64,000 nucleotides of DNA from an uncultured Slackia sp. (GCF_934630525.1 NZ_CAKTVX010000001.1:62001-126000); one strand, 5' to 3'; shown: positions 1 to 10,244, counted from the stretch's first letter. Notes: generated from the letters alone by a model not told the origin. Numbers and translations are program-made.

Positions 1-1
1 C

Positions 2-832
2 GCGCTCGAGGCGCTTTTGCGTCGCATTCGCCCCTATGAGCTTGAGCCGGGCGCCGCCGATGCGGCATTCGAGGCGGGCATCGACGCGATTATGGAAGGC
101 ATTGAGCGTCATGGCGTGGCTGGTGCGAAGCGTGGGTTCAAGCATGCGATTTCGCTTATGAACAACGTGAAGTACGACCGAAGCAACCCGCGCCCGACGG
201 TGCTCATCGTGGGTGAGTACCTGCTCAACTTCCACCCTGGCGCCAATCGCGACATTGAGGCGTATCTTGAACGAAACGGATTCGAGATCATCGAGGCGCG
301 CATGACCGACGTGATTCGCAAAACGTATTTCTACCAAGATGCCCAGTCTCGTGAATTTCACGTGACCAGGCCTGCTGCGAATGTCGCCTTCAATCGCATC
401 GCGAACACGCTCTTCGAGCATGCGCATGATGTGTGCGACCGCATCGGCAAAGCGCACCCGCTCTATGAGCCGCCCTGCCGCATGGGCGATCTTGTGCAAG
501 CAAGCGACCCCATCATCCATCACACCTTTGATGCCGGTGAGGGCGTGCTCATCGCCGCCGAGATTTTGCATCAGGCGCAGCATGGCTGCAGCTCTTTCGT
601 TATCTTGCAGCCGTTCGGCTGCCTGCCCAACCATGTCGTGGGGCGCGGCATCGTCAAGCAGCTCAAAGAACGCTACCCGCATGCGAACATTTTGCCGCTC
701 GATTACGATCCCGACGTGAGCTTTGCTAACATTGAGAACAGGCTGCAAATGCTCGTGATAAGCGCGCATGCCAGCAAGGGCGCCAGCTCGGCGGTAAACG
801 ACAATCGCGCGAAGGGGGAGTGTCGTGGCTAG
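2..832 (+). CDS. 2-hydroxyacyl-CoA dehydratase activase-like protein, C-terminal part (5' end outside window)
   Basis: The frame is open from the first bases of the window, so this is the last 276 residues of a longer protein. It resembles the C-terminal section of the large (about 1400 residue) acyl-CoA dehydratase activase proteins, in which ATP-dependent activase domains of the HgdC type are followed by dehydratase-like segments. Visible conserved spots are VLIVGEYLLNFHPGANRDIE, EPPCRMGDLVQAS and FGCLPNHVVGRG; the isolated cysteines in the last two could serve a metal or Fe-S site (inference). Such proteins occur in anaerobes. It overlaps the following TetR gene by 8 bases, which suggests joint expression. 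The substrate is unknown. Confidence 0.72.
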   Translation, partial: ALEALLRRIRPYELEPGAADAAFEAGIDAIMEGIERHGVAGAKRGFKHAISLMNNVKYDRSNPRPTVLIVGEYLLNFHPGANRDIEAYLERNGFEIIEARMTDVIRKTYFYQDAQSREFHVTRPAANVAFNRIANTLFEHAHDVCDRIGKAHPLYEPPCRMGDLVQASDPIIHHTFDAGEGVLIAAEILHQAQHGCSSFVILQPFGCLPNHVVGRGIVKQLKERYPHANILPLDYDPDVSFANIENRLQMLVISAHASKGASSAVNDNRAKGECRG

Positions 833-1499
833 GCCGAAAAAAGATACCGAGATATGCGCGGAACGGCGCATTCTTGATGCGTTTTGGCATGTGCTCGAAA
901 CTACGCCGCTGCGGTGCGTTTCCGTGCGAACCGTCGCCCAGGCGGCCGAAGTGAACCGCGGCACGTTCTATTACCACTTCAAAAGCGTCGACGCCCTTGT
1001 TGATAGGGCGATTGAAAGCGAGCTGCTCGAACAGCATTCCATCGTGCATGAAGTGCTGCTTATGACGACGGGCGAAATCGATCGCATGCCGTTCGATAGC
1101 ATGCAAAGGCATATTGAACGTACCGTGCTGCTCGTGCGCCAGGGAGGCGGCGAGCATGTGATGAACGTGGTGTTCGACATATTCAGGAATATTTGGCGCG
1201 CCGTGCTCTGCCCCAATGGCGAGGCGCTCAGCCCTCAGGTCGAAATGCTTATTCGCTATAACGTGCACGGCATTTTGGGGCTGTATTCCTCGCTGGCGCA
1301 AAGTGAAGACGGGTTCCCATCGGAAGAGGCGCTCGAATTCCAGAAATGGAACGCCCGAAGAACGCTCGGCGATATGTGCGCATTGCAGGGAATAGAGCAA
1401 GGCGTTGTGCTCGATAGGCTTCTGGCGGCGTTGAGCATGGAAGGGTGCGTTGCGGGCGCGCGCGAACCGCGATGCAATTGCGGCTCTTCGCGAAAATAG
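825..1499 (+). CDS. TetR/AcrR family transcriptional regulator
   Basis: A 224-residue protein with an N-terminal TetR helix-turn-helix: RRILDAFWHVLE, then VSVRTVAQAAEVNRGTFYYH near residues 25-60, the classic TetR recognition helix with its FYYHF signature. The rest is a helical ligand-binding region without recognisable specificity. It starts with GTG inside the end of the upstream activase gene (8-base overlap), so the two are probably one transcription unit and it may control that operon. The last 15 or so residues are rich in Arg, Cys and Gly and look poorly conserved. Family assignment is firm; ligand and targets are unknown. Confidence 0.85.
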   Translation: MARPKKDTEICAERRILDAFWHVLETTPLRCVSVRTVAQAAEVNRGTFYYHFKSVDALVDRAIESELLEQHSIVHEVLLMTTGEIDRMPFDSMQRHIERTVLLVRQGGGEHVMNVVFDIFRNIWRAVLCPNGEALSPQVEMLIRYNVHGILGLYSSLAQSEDGFPSEEALEFQKWNARRTLGDMCALQGIEQGVVLDRLLAALSMEGCVAGAREPRCNCGSSRK

Positions 1500-1572
1500 G
1501 GAGACTGCCGATGGCTCTTTTGGGTATTGCGCGGCCTGCTTGGTTCGCGTTGTCCGGCGCGTTCTGGGCCGT

Positions 1573-2271
1573 TTAGTCGCGAAGGGTCGCGAGCTGCGGA
1601 TACATCGACATGGTCTCGAATTTCGCCTGCATGGCGCCATCGCCGTAATGCTGCGCGAAGAATTGCTGGAGGGCACCTTCGGGCTCAAGACCGTTCAGGC
1701 GGTACATCCAGCAGTCGAGGGCGAGCATGGTTGTGGCGGCATCGGCCAAAAAGAAAATGAGCAGGGCCCAGGCGAGGGGTTCGCGCCAGGCGCGCGGAAC
1801 CGCCTCCGAAGCCTCTTTCAGCATGGGAGCGGCGAGTTTTACCCATGCAAAGCCTGCAAGCCCCCATACGAGCGCGATTCCGAGGCAGGTTTTCCCGCCT
1901 ATATTGAAGGGCTGGTCGATATAGCTCCAGGCAACAATGCCGAAGGCGCTTTCCCAAAACCATGCCGCGAAATATTCGAACGCCGCGCCGAATGCGGCCG
2001 ACACCGCATAAATGACAAGCGGTGAGGCGTTTTCGAAGCGGTGCAACGCGAGCGTGATGAGCACGCCGCCTACGCCATAAATCGGCGAGAACGGTCCCCA
2101 AACGAATCCGACGCGGCTTTCCCAGCGGCCATCGACGAAATAGCTCACGACGGTTTCGAGGATGAGCCCCAAGATGCTGCACACCGCGAAAACGAATACG
2201 AGGTAATACAAAGTAAGGGGCTCGTGCGCCCTTTTTTCACGTGCTGGTATGGCAGTTGTCGATAATTGCAT
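1573..2271 (-). CDS. CmpB-type putative ABC transporter permease (integral membrane protein)
   Basis: A 232-residue membrane protein starting at an ATG (MQLSTTAIPAREKRAHEPLT). The open frame extends a further 91 codons upstream, but that extension is Arg/Pro/Ser-rich, unlike any membrane protein, and runs through the purine-rich intergenic region, so I chose the internal start. Several hydrophobic spans are visible: LTLYYLVFVFAVCSILGLIL, the stretch around FVWGPFSPIYGVGGVLITLA, one near VIYAVSAAFGAAFEYFAAWF and a C-terminal one. The GPFSPIYGVGG motif followed by an FEYFAAWFWE element is typical of the family annotated as putative ABC-transporter type IV (CmpB). The transported substrate is unknown. 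It is convergent with the TetR gene. Confidence 0.7.
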   Translation of the reverse strand: MQLSTTAIPAREKRAHEPLTLYYLVFVFAVCSILGLILETVVSYFVDGRWESRVGFVWGPFSPIYGVGGVLITLALHRFENASPLVIYAVSAAFGAAFEYFAAWFWESAFGIVAWSYIDQPFNIGGKTCLGIALVWGLAGFAWVKLAAPMLKEASEAVPRAWREPLAWALLIFFLADAATTMLALDCWMYRLNGLEPEGALQQFFAQHYGDGAMQAKFETMSMYPQLATLRD

Positions 2272-2597
2272 CCACTTATTATCCCGCGCGTCCACCTGAC
2301 GAACGGAACATCTTGGCTCCGTTGCCGAATTGCTACTTGAGGAAAGCACGCGCTCGCGTGGCACGGCGGCGCAAATCGGCGTTCTGAAGCGGGAAATGGC
2401 GTGGATTCTGGGGGAAAACTGCGGGAGTTTGCGCGGAAAATGCCGCAGTTTTGCGTGAAGGTGCGAGGGATTTCGCGTGTTTTCTGCGGGAAAGCGGCAG
2501 GAAAACGGCGCGAGTTGGGCAGCGGCGGGGCAAGGAATCGGCAAGGTTTGCGTGCCATACTCGCCTGCATGGTTCTTCTTTGTTGTAAGGGGCGGCT
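2272..2597. other. Purine-rich intergenic region between a minus-strand membrane gene and comEA
   Basis: About 325 bases without a credible gene. The 3' two thirds are G/A-rich on the plus strand, with degenerate repeats such as TGCGGGAAA and GCGCGGAAAATGCCGC, ending in the 38-base box. A Shine-Dalgarno AAGGGG lies just before the comEA ATG. It must also hold the minus-strand promoter for the membrane protein; I could not locate it. Confidence 0.5.
2528..2565 (+). promoter_or_regulatory. Shared competence-operon promoter-like box ahead of comEA
   Basis: A 38-base block built as GGGCAAG, AATCGG, CAAGGTTT, ten variable bases and CTCGCC. It recurs at identical overall length 19 bases upstream of yraN (20243-20280). 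It contains a -10-like CATACT (2556-2561) about 35 bases ahead of the comEA ATG but no sigma-70-type -35. Upstream lies a purine-rich tract (about 2390-2520) with repeated GCGGGAAA/GCGGAAAA words, also mirrored before yraN. Operator or alternative-promoter function is inferred. Confidence 0.5.
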
Positions 2598-3266
2598 ATG
2601 CGCAGCGAAATACCTTTTTCGAGCGGTCGGGGCGGTGTGCGTCGTGCGATCAATCGCCTCATGCCAAGCATGCCGGCGAAAGTCGGCGCTGTGGCCCTTG
2701 TGGTTCTTATTGTTGCGGGGGTTGGATGGGCGGCGTTTTCCAGCATGCATGCTCCGGCGTTTGAGGTGCATGCCGGCGACGCCGTTGCGCCAAGCTCGCC
2801 CGAGCCCGAAGCGGTTGAGGCAAAGGCCCAGGTGTATGTGTACGTGACGGGCGCTGTGACAAACCCTGGAGTGTATTCGCTGGATGAGGGCTTGCGCGTG
2901 TGCGATGCCGTCGAAGCGGCAGGCGGGCTTGCCGAGGATGCCGACGCTTCAACGGTTAACCTGGCGCGGGTGCTTTCCGACGGCGAGCATATCGATCTGC
3001 CCACGAAGGCTGAAGTTGAGGCAGCTTTGGCACAGGGGCCCGCAGGCGGCGCGAGCGGTGTGGCGGCTGCGACATCGCTTGTGAACATCAATACAGCCGA
3101 CGCGTCGGCGCTTGAGACGCTTTCCGGCGTGGGCTCCGCGACGGCTCAGGCGATCATTTCCGATCGAGAGCAAAACGGCCCGTTTTCGAGCATCGAAGAC
3201 CTTATGCGCGTCGATGGCATCGGCGAGAAGAAATTCGCGAAGCTCAAAGATTCGATTTGCGTATGA
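2598..3266 (+). CDS. comEA: ComEA-family DNA-binding competence protein
   Basis: A 222-residue protein with one N-terminal membrane anchor (VGAVALVVLIVAGVGWAAF, about residues 34-52). An SLBB-type domain follows (VYVYVTGAVTNPGVYSLDEG, about 77-130), then a C-terminal double helix-hairpin-helix starting VNINTADASALETLSGVG (about 160-222). This is the standard ComEA layout: a surface receptor that binds double-stranded DNA and passes it to ComEC. The ATG is preceded by AAGGGG. The stop codon overlaps the comEC start (ATGA), indicating translational coupling. The upstream 38-base box is shared with the yraN-comM-dprA operon. Confidence 0.93.
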   Translation: MRSEIPFSSGRGGVRRAINRLMPSMPAKVGAVALVVLIVAGVGWAAFSSMHAPAFEVHAGDAVAPSSPEPEAVEAKAQVYVYVTGAVTNPGVYSLDEGLRVCDAVEAAGGLAEDADASTVNLARVLSDGEHIDLPTKAEVEAALAQGPAGGASGVAAATSLVNINTADASALETLSGVGSATAQAIISDREQNGPFSSIEDLMRVDGIGEKKFAKLKDSICV

Positions 3267-5575
3267 AACGGGCTATTTCGCATGGCGCGAAGGCTTTGGG
3301 GCGCGTTGGGCGAGGAAGCAATGCCGTTTTGCTCGGGGAAGGATTGGTGGAAGGGCCGACCGATCGGTCGGCGCCTCGATTTCCGCGGCGTCCGTCTTTG
3401 CCCGTTTCGCTTGTTGTCGCGGTTGTCGCTTGGATATCGCTTGCGGCGTGGCAAGCGCTCGCGATTGCGGGCGGCGACGTACCGCTCGATGTGCCACGGG
3501 GCCTTGAACCAGGGGAATATGCGCTCGAGGTGGTGGAAGACGCCAAGCTCGGTTCGTATGGCTATTCCGTGCATGCGCGCGTGATTGATGCGAGTGGCGT
3601 TGCCCGCGACGTGTTGGCGACGTATGGCGACGCCGATATAGAGGGCGACGCGCGCCTGCTCGCTCGGCAGCGCGTTGTGGCGAGCGCGACGTTTTCGGAA
3701 TTTTCCGAAGCGTCGTTTTCTCGATACGCCTCAAAGGGGCTCTGCGCGCGTGCGAAATTAACGCAGGCCACGATTGTTGACGACGCGGGCCCTCTCTCGT
3801 CGGTTGTGGCGGCGCGCTGTTTCGCCCGCGAGGTGTTCGACGCGTTTGAGGGGCGTGGCGCGGCGCTCGTGCGGGCGATCGTGATAGGCGATAGGAGCAA
3901 GCTCGAAGAGGATGGCCTGTACGACGATGTGAAAGCGGTAGGCTTGGCGCATATGGTTGCCGTTTCGGGCGCCCATCTTTCGGTGGTTGCCGCGCTTGCG
4001 GGTGCGTTGCTCACGCGGGCGCGCATGCCGCGCATGGCACTTTCCATCGTGTTGTGCCTGTTCTATTGCGCCTATGCGGCTTTCACGGGGTTTTCGGCGC
4101 CCGTCATTCGCGCGGCGCTCATGGCGGCTGTGGTGGTGAGCGCGATTTGGGGGGCTCGTCGATCGTCGTCGCTTGCGGCGCTTGGGGTATGCGTATGCAT
4201 TTTGCTTGCTGCGCATCCGACGAATGCACTGTCGTTGTCGTTCTTCCTTTCGGCTGCATCGACTTTGGGAATCGTGACGCTTGCGCCCCTCATGCAGGCG
4301 TGGTTTGAGACTGTTTTTGGACGGCGGGCAGAAACGCTGTGCCAAACGTGCGCGCTTACGACGGCGGCGAATATTCCCATCGCGCCCGTTACGGCGTGCG
4401 TGTTCTCGCGCGTGCCACTCCTGTCGCCTTTGACGAATATGATTGCGGCGCCCCTGTTCACGGTTTTCATTGCGGGTGGTCTTGTTGGGCTGGGGCTTAC
4501 CGCTTTGTATGCGCCGGTGGGAAAGGCGGTTCTTGCGGCGATTATCGTCTTGGCTCAGGCACTGTCTGCGCTTTTGGCGGCGCTCGCGCGCGTTCCCTTT
4601 GCGTCTCTTCCGTGTTCGGCCGAAATGTGGGTTGTTGTCGCCCTTTCCGCATTGGCGTTTGTGGCCCTGTGGGCCGTGTGGCCTCGTCCAACGCGAGCGT
4701 GCGCGGTGGGGGTTGCGGCTGCTATGGCGCTTATGGTGGTGGCGTGCGTCGTGGTGGCTCCGCTGCTCGAGCCCGACGAAATCGTCGCGCTCGATGTGGG
4801 GCAGGGCGATGCGATTCTGGTGAAAAGCGAAGGTGCATCGCTTTTGGTTGACACGGGCAATCAGGATGCGATGCTCGCGGCGGCGCTCGCTCGAACGCGC
4901 ACGCCGCATCTTTCGGGCGTCGCGATTAGCCATCACGACGACGACCACTGTGCATCGCTCGACTCGCTTGCATCCGCCGTAGCTGGGTCGTGTGTGTATG
5001 TCGCCCGGGAAACGTATGCGTGCCCCTGCGATGGTTGCGCCGAGCTGCTCGCGCAAGCGCGCAGCGTTTCGGGACGCCAGGCAGTGGGGCTTAGTGTGGG
5101 CGATGAGATACGCGTGGGAAGGTTTACGTGCCGCGTGGTGTGGCCTCAAGTTTTTTCGGATGCAGGCGGCAACGCCGATAGCCTGTGTTTGCTCGTGAGC
5201 TACGAGAGCGAGGCGAGGCCGCTTACCGCGCTGCTCACGGGCGATGCTGAGGCCGACCAAATAGAAAGCATGGTGCAAAGCGGCGGCACGGGTTCTTTGG
5301 GGACGCCGGTCGTGAATGTGCTGAAGGCGGGCCACCATGGCAGCAAGGCGGGAATGACGACGGAACTCGCCAAGGAGCTTTCGGCAAATATCGCCCTTGT
5401 GAGCTGCGGCGCGAACAATCGCTACGGGCATCCCGCGCAAACGACGATCGATGCCCTTGAGGCGGCGGGAACGCGCGTCTTTCGAACCGATGAGCTGGGC
5501 GATATCGCCTGCGTGTTTTCCCGAGAGGGAATTGAGGTGCGGCCTCAGTATGCGGGCGAGGTTGCCTTAGAATAG
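3263..5575 (+). CDS. comEC: ComEC/Rec2 DNA-uptake channel
   Basis: A 770-residue polytopic membrane protein. After an N-terminal hydrophobic helix and an OB-like soluble segment (EPGEYALEVVEDAKLGSYGY), a Competence domain with many transmembrane segments spans roughly residues 200-500 (VSGAHLSVVAALAGALL; TALYAPVGKAVLAAIIVLAQ). A C-terminal metallo-beta-lactamase-like domain follows, with ALDVGQGDAILVKS, the metal motif SHHDDDHCAS and KAGHHGSKAG. ComEC transports single-stranded DNA across the membrane, and the C-terminal domain may degrade the other strand. I chose the ATG overlapping the comEA stop; a TTG two codons earlier is also in frame. An 18-bp perfect palindrome (3355-3372) lies inside the 5' coding region. 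Confidence 0.93.
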   Translation: MKRAISHGAKALGRVGRGSNAVLLGEGLVEGPTDRSAPRFPRRPSLPVSLVVAVVAWISLAAWQALAIAGGDVPLDVPRGLEPGEYALEVVEDAKLGSYGYSVHARVIDASGVARDVLATYGDADIEGDARLLARQRVVASATFSEFSEASFSRYASKGLCARAKLTQATIVDDAGPLSSVVAARCFAREVFDAFEGRGAALVRAIVIGDRSKLEEDGLYDDVKAVGLAHMVAVSGAHLSVVAALAGALLTRARMPRMALSIVLCLFYCAYAAFTGFSAPVIRAALMAAVVVSAIWGARRSSSLAALGVCVCILLAAHPTNALSLSFFLSAASTLGIVTLAPLMQAWFETVFGRRAETLCQTCALTTAANIPIAPVTACVFSRVPLLSPLTNMIAAPLFTVFIAGGLVGLGLTALYAPVGKAVLAAIIVLAQALSALLAALARVPFASLPCSAEMWVVVALSALAFVALWAVWPRPTRACAVGVAAAMALMVVACVVVAPLLEPDEIVALDVGQGDAILVKSEGASLLVDTGNQDAMLAAALARTRTPHLSGVAISHHDDDHCASLDSLASAVAGSCVYVARETYACPCDGCAELLAQARSVSGRQAVGLSVGDEIRVGRFTCRVVWPQVFSDAGGNADSLCLLVSYESEARPLTALLTGDAEADQIESMVQSGGTGSLGTPVVNVLKAGHHGSKAGMTTELAKELSANIALVSCGANNRYGHPAQTTIDALEAAGTRVFRTDELGDIACVFSREGIEVRPQYAGEVALE

Positions 5576-5614
5576 GGCGTCAGAAAAGATATGGAATCGA
5601 GGAGTCAGAAGGCT

Positions 5615-6583
5615 ATGGCCGAAGTGAATTTGCTGCCGGCATATTTGATCAACGGCGAAGACCAGCTTAAGCGCGAAACTGTGCTTAAGCGCTTGCGTTC
5701 GCGCCTGGAAGCGATGGGCGACCTCGATTTCAACTGCGACACGTTCGACGGTAAAGACGCTTTGGGTGGCGATATCGTGGCTGCGTGCAACACCATGCCC
5801 TTCGGCATCGACAAGCGCCTCGTTATCGTGCGAAATGCCGACGATTTGAAGAAGGCCGATTCCGAAGCGCTCGTCGCGTATCTCTCATCGCCGGCCGATT
5901 TCACGGTGCTGGCGTTGCTTGCGAATAAGCTTGCGAAAAACACGCGCCTCTATAAGGCTGCGGCGGCGGTTGGCCCTAAGGCGGTCATCGATTGCGCGCC
6001 GCGCAAGGCGTACGAATTGCCGTCCCAGGTGCGCGCCATGGCGACGTCGCACGGCATCGCCATGACCGATTCGGCTGCGAAGCTTTTGGTGGAGCTTGTG
6101 GGCGAAGACACGGTGCATCTCGATGCCGAGCTGAAGAAAATCGCGCTTGCGCACACGGGCACCCAACCCGTTGGACCCGAAGAGGTGTCGGCGCTTGTCA
6201 CGCGTACTTCGCAGGCGAAGCCGTGGGATTTCACCACGCCGTTCACGCAGCGAAATGTCGCCGAATGCGTACGCGTGCGCGCGAAGCTCGGCGATACATC
6301 GGCGTATGCGCTTATCGGTTTTTGCGTGAGTTCGTTGCGCGAAATGCTCACATGCCATGCGCTTGCGGCTCGCGGGCAAAGCGGCCCCGGGCCTTTGGCG
6401 AAGCAGCTCAAGATGCCCGATTGGAAAGCGAAGAAGGTGGCGGCTGCTGCGCGTTTGTGGTCTGCTGCGGAGCTTCGTGCAGCCCTTTCAAGCGCCCGTG
6501 ATTGCGAACGCGCGATGAAAAGCGGCGCCGACGCCGAGGGCGTGTTCTTCGATTGGGCCATTTCAACCTGCGTAAAGAAGTAG
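5615..6583 (+). CDS. holA: DNA polymerase III subunit delta
   Basis: A 322-residue protein of the clamp-loader delta family. Start LLPAYLINGEDQLKRETVLK, followed by the AAA-like N-terminal domain (FGIDKRLVIVRNADDLKKAD) and a helical C-terminal collar domain. Delta opens the beta sliding clamp during loading. Two in-frame ATGs exist, at 5591 and 5615; only the second has a good Shine-Dalgarno (GAGGAG at 5599-5604), so I use it. holA after comEC is a common bacterial order (comEA-comEC-holA), and the 39-base gap suggests one operon. Confidence 0.92.
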   Translation: MAEVNLLPAYLINGEDQLKRETVLKRLRSRLEAMGDLDFNCDTFDGKDALGGDIVAACNTMPFGIDKRLVIVRNADDLKKADSEALVAYLSSPADFTVLALLANKLAKNTRLYKAAAAVGPKAVIDCAPRKAYELPSQVRAMATSHGIAMTDSAAKLLVELVGEDTVHLDAELKKIALAHTGTQPVGPEEVSALVTRTSQAKPWDFTTPFTQRNVAECVRVRAKLGDTSAYALIGFCVSSLREMLTCHALAARGQSGPGPLAKQLKMPDWKAKKVAAAARLWSAAELRAALSSARDCERAMKSGADAEGVFFDWAISTCVKK

Positions 6584-6643
6584 GCTTGCATCGCCTGAAA
6601 TCAAGGGGTGCGTCGGCGCGCGGTTATGCGGTTCGGCGAAGGT

Positions 6644-7270
6644 CTATTCCTCGCTGCTTTCGTCGTTGTTGTAAGTTTTGATGCGGCGTTCGAGGGCTGC
6701 CTTCAAATCGTCAATGCCCGAGCCGTTGGCTGAAGAGATGGGAATGATTTCCACCTCATCGCGCGAGAATCCCAGCTGGCGGCGCAGCGCGGCGATATTT
6801 TGCATGCATTTGTTCTTCGAGAGCTTGTCGGCTTTCGTGCATACGATCATGAACGGCAGTTCGGCGGCAATCAAGAACTCGATCATATTCACGTCGAGCG
6901 CGGTTGCGGGGTGGCGAATGTCGATGAGCGAGACCACGCAGCAAAACTCGCGGTCTTGGTTGTAATAGCCTTCGATCATTTCGCGCCAACGGGCTTTTTC
7001 AGATTTCGAAACCTGCGCGAAGCCATACCCTGGCAGGTCGACGAAGTCGGCCCATTCGGCTTCGAAGAAATTGATGGTCGACGTTTTGCCCGGCGTGGCA
7101 GAAACCTTCGCAAGCTTTTTGCGATTGAACAGCTTGTTCATAAGCGACGACTTGCCAACGTTGGAGCGGCCGACGAAAGAAACCTCGGCGCGCGTGGAAG
7201 GGGGCAGCTGCTTGGAAGTGCCATAGGCTGCGGTGAATTTCACGTTGTGGTAGTTCATCGTTTTAGACAT
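6644..7270 (-). CDS. engB: Ribosome biogenesis GTPase EngB/YsxC
   Basis: A 208-residue TRAFAC GTPase with G1 GRSNVGKSSLMNKL (about 32-45), G2 around KTSTINFFEA, G3 DLPGYGFA, G4 TKADKLSKN and G5 ISSANGSG. Length and the AEVSFVGRSNVGKSS start match EngB/YihA, an essential GTPase for late assembly of the large ribosomal subunit. A Shine-Dalgarno AAGGAG precedes the ATG. It is convergent with holA, with 60 bases between, where I see no obvious hairpin terminator. Confidence 0.95.
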   Translation of the reverse strand: MSKTMNYHNVKFTAAYGTSKQLPPSTRAEVSFVGRSNVGKSSLMNKLFNRKKLAKVSATPGKTSTINFFEAEWADFVDLPGYGFAQVSKSEKARWREMIEGYYNQDREFCCVVSLIDIRHPATALDVNMIEFLIAAELPFMIVCTKADKLSKNKCMQNIAALRRQLGFSRDEVEIIPISSANGSGIDDLKAALERRIKTYNNDESSEE

Positions 7271-7364
7271 GCGATCTCCTTGTTGGTAACGCCGCCCATA
7301 CTACCGTATGAAGCCGCGTTTTTCACACGGTTGCGCTTTTTCGCCCACATTCGGCATAAATTCT

Positions 7365-7393
7365 TTGACGTGGGCTTGACGAGCGCTTATAGT
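7365..7393 (+). promoter_or_regulatory. Sigma-70-type promoter for rpsT
   Basis: TTGACG (7365-7370) and TATAGT (7388-7393) are separated by exactly 17 bases. The predicted transcript would have a leader of about 190 bases before the rpsT GTG. The leader carries no gene. Its length, and the non-ATG start, fit the known autogenous control of S20 translation in other bacteria, but that is inference here. Confidence 0.7.
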
Positions 7394-7592
7394 TTCACAT
7401 TGCCTTGTTGCATGGGCCAGGCCGCAGTCCACCGGTCGAAGCGCCGCTTACAGGTTTCCAGCACACGTGAAACTGACGCGGGTAACCATGCAAAGGGTAG
7501 CGAAGCGGCAAATCCGCACGTCGACGCAGCTGAGTGCTGAAGATGCGTCGATTCGCTGGTACGGGACCATTTCTAATTAACCGGAGGAAACA

Positions 7593-8090
7593 GTGGCTAA
7601 CATCAAATCTCAGAAGAAGCGCATCATCACCGCCGAGAAGGCTCGCAAGCGCAACCAGGCTGTCAAAAGCGAGCTGAAGACCGCCGTTCGCGCGGTCCGC
7701 GAGGCTGTCGCTGCCGGCAACGGCGTTGAGGCTTACACCAAGGCTCAGCATGCTTGCCGTCTGCTCGACAAGGCTGCTTCCAAGGGCATCATCCACAAGA
7801 ACCAGGCTTCCAACCGCAAGTCTGGCGTCATGGCTCTCGCCAACACCGTGGTGACCGCGGAAGACATCGCTGCTGCGCCGAAGCGCGAGAAGAAGGTTGC
7901 TGCCCCCAAGGGTGGCACCAAGAAGGCTGCCGCTAAGGTTGCCAAGAAGGAAGCTTACAAGGCTGCCGACGCCGAGAAGGCAAAGCGCCGCGAGGCTACC
8001 CTGAAGGCCGAGAAGAAGGCTCACGACGCCAAGGCCAAGGCCGAGGCTGAAGCCGCTGCCGCCGAGGCTGCCGAGGCCACCGAGGAGTAA
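7593..8090 (+). CDS. rpsT: 30S ribosomal protein S20 with long Ala/Lys-rich C-terminal extension
   Basis: The first 90 or so residues (MANIKSQKKRIITAEKARKR ... HKNQASNRKSGVMAL) are a normal S20, which binds 16S rRNA in the body of the small subunit. The protein then continues for about 75 more residues of Ala, Lys and Glu, ending in an acidic Ala/Glu stretch, so the total (165) is nearly twice the usual length. The start is GTG with a strong GGAGG seven bases upstream. The gene is followed by two hairpins. The extension is highly charged and probably helical or disordered; its role is unknown. Confidence 0.95.
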   Translation: MANIKSQKKRIITAEKARKRNQAVKSELKTAVRAVREAVAAGNGVEAYTKAQHACRLLDKAASKGIIHKNQASNRKSGVMALANTVVTAEDIAAAPKREKKVAAPKGGTKKAAAKVAKKEAYKAADAEKAKRREATLKAEKKAHDAKAKAEAEAAAAEAAEATEE

Positions 8091-8103
8091 ATCCTCAACA
8101 ATC

Positions 8104-8127
8104 AACGCCGGGCCACAGCGCGGCGTT
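8104..8127 (+). terminator. Hairpin 1 after rpsT
   Basis: AACGCCG (8104-8110) pairs with CGGCGTT (8121-8127) around a 10-base loop, 14 bases after the rpsT stop. The downstream U-tract is poor (ACGTTACTG), so it is a weak terminator or an mRNA 3'-end stabiliser. Confidence 0.5.
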
Positions 8128-8137
8128 ACGTTACTGA

Positions 8138-8163
8138 AAAGGGCCCGCGGAAGTGGGCCCTTT
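8138..8163 (+). terminator. Hairpin 2 between rpsT and lepA
   Basis: AAAGGGCCC (8138-8146) and GGGCCCTTT (8155-8163) form a perfect 9-bp stem with an 8-base loop, ending in TTT. It is a likely Rho-independent terminator separating rpsT from lepA, although the lepA start is only 31 bases further on, so partial read-through is possible. Confidence 0.6.
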
Positions 8164-8194
8164 CCGCTATAGAGACCAGGAGCGCTGCAACTAT

Positions 8195-10000
<1,806 letters not shown>

Positions 10001-10030
10001 TCCCGCCACGCGTCAGTCCTGGCGCTGCGC

Positions 10031-10123
10031 GGCGCTCCGAGCCGCACCTTGCCGCTTGGGCCGCGCGCATGGCTGTAAGGCTCATGCGCGCGGTTTCGCG
10101 GCGAGCTGCCCGCTCGGAGTGCC
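10031..10123. repeat. Long palindromic element downstream of lepA
   Basis: Outer arms GGCGCTCCGAGC (10031-10042) and GCTCGGAGTGCC (10112-10123) pair with one mismatch. An inner 11-bp stem CCGCGCGCATG (10061-10071) pairs with CATGCGCGCGG (10083-10093), and GCCGC/GCGGC pairs between them. It begins 30 bases after the lepA stop. The arm motif GCGCTCC is shared with the elements after hemW, rluD and infB. No coding potential is evident. Confidence 0.6.
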
Positions 10124-10244
10124 GTTCGTTGGCATTGGCCAAATCAGGTGCTTTCTGGTTTGACCTGCGACTTTTGCTGGTCCTTGCGGGCTTGGGTCGC
10201 TCTTTTGGTTTGGTTTTAACTGCTGAGCTTGCTTGGAGGTGTTT

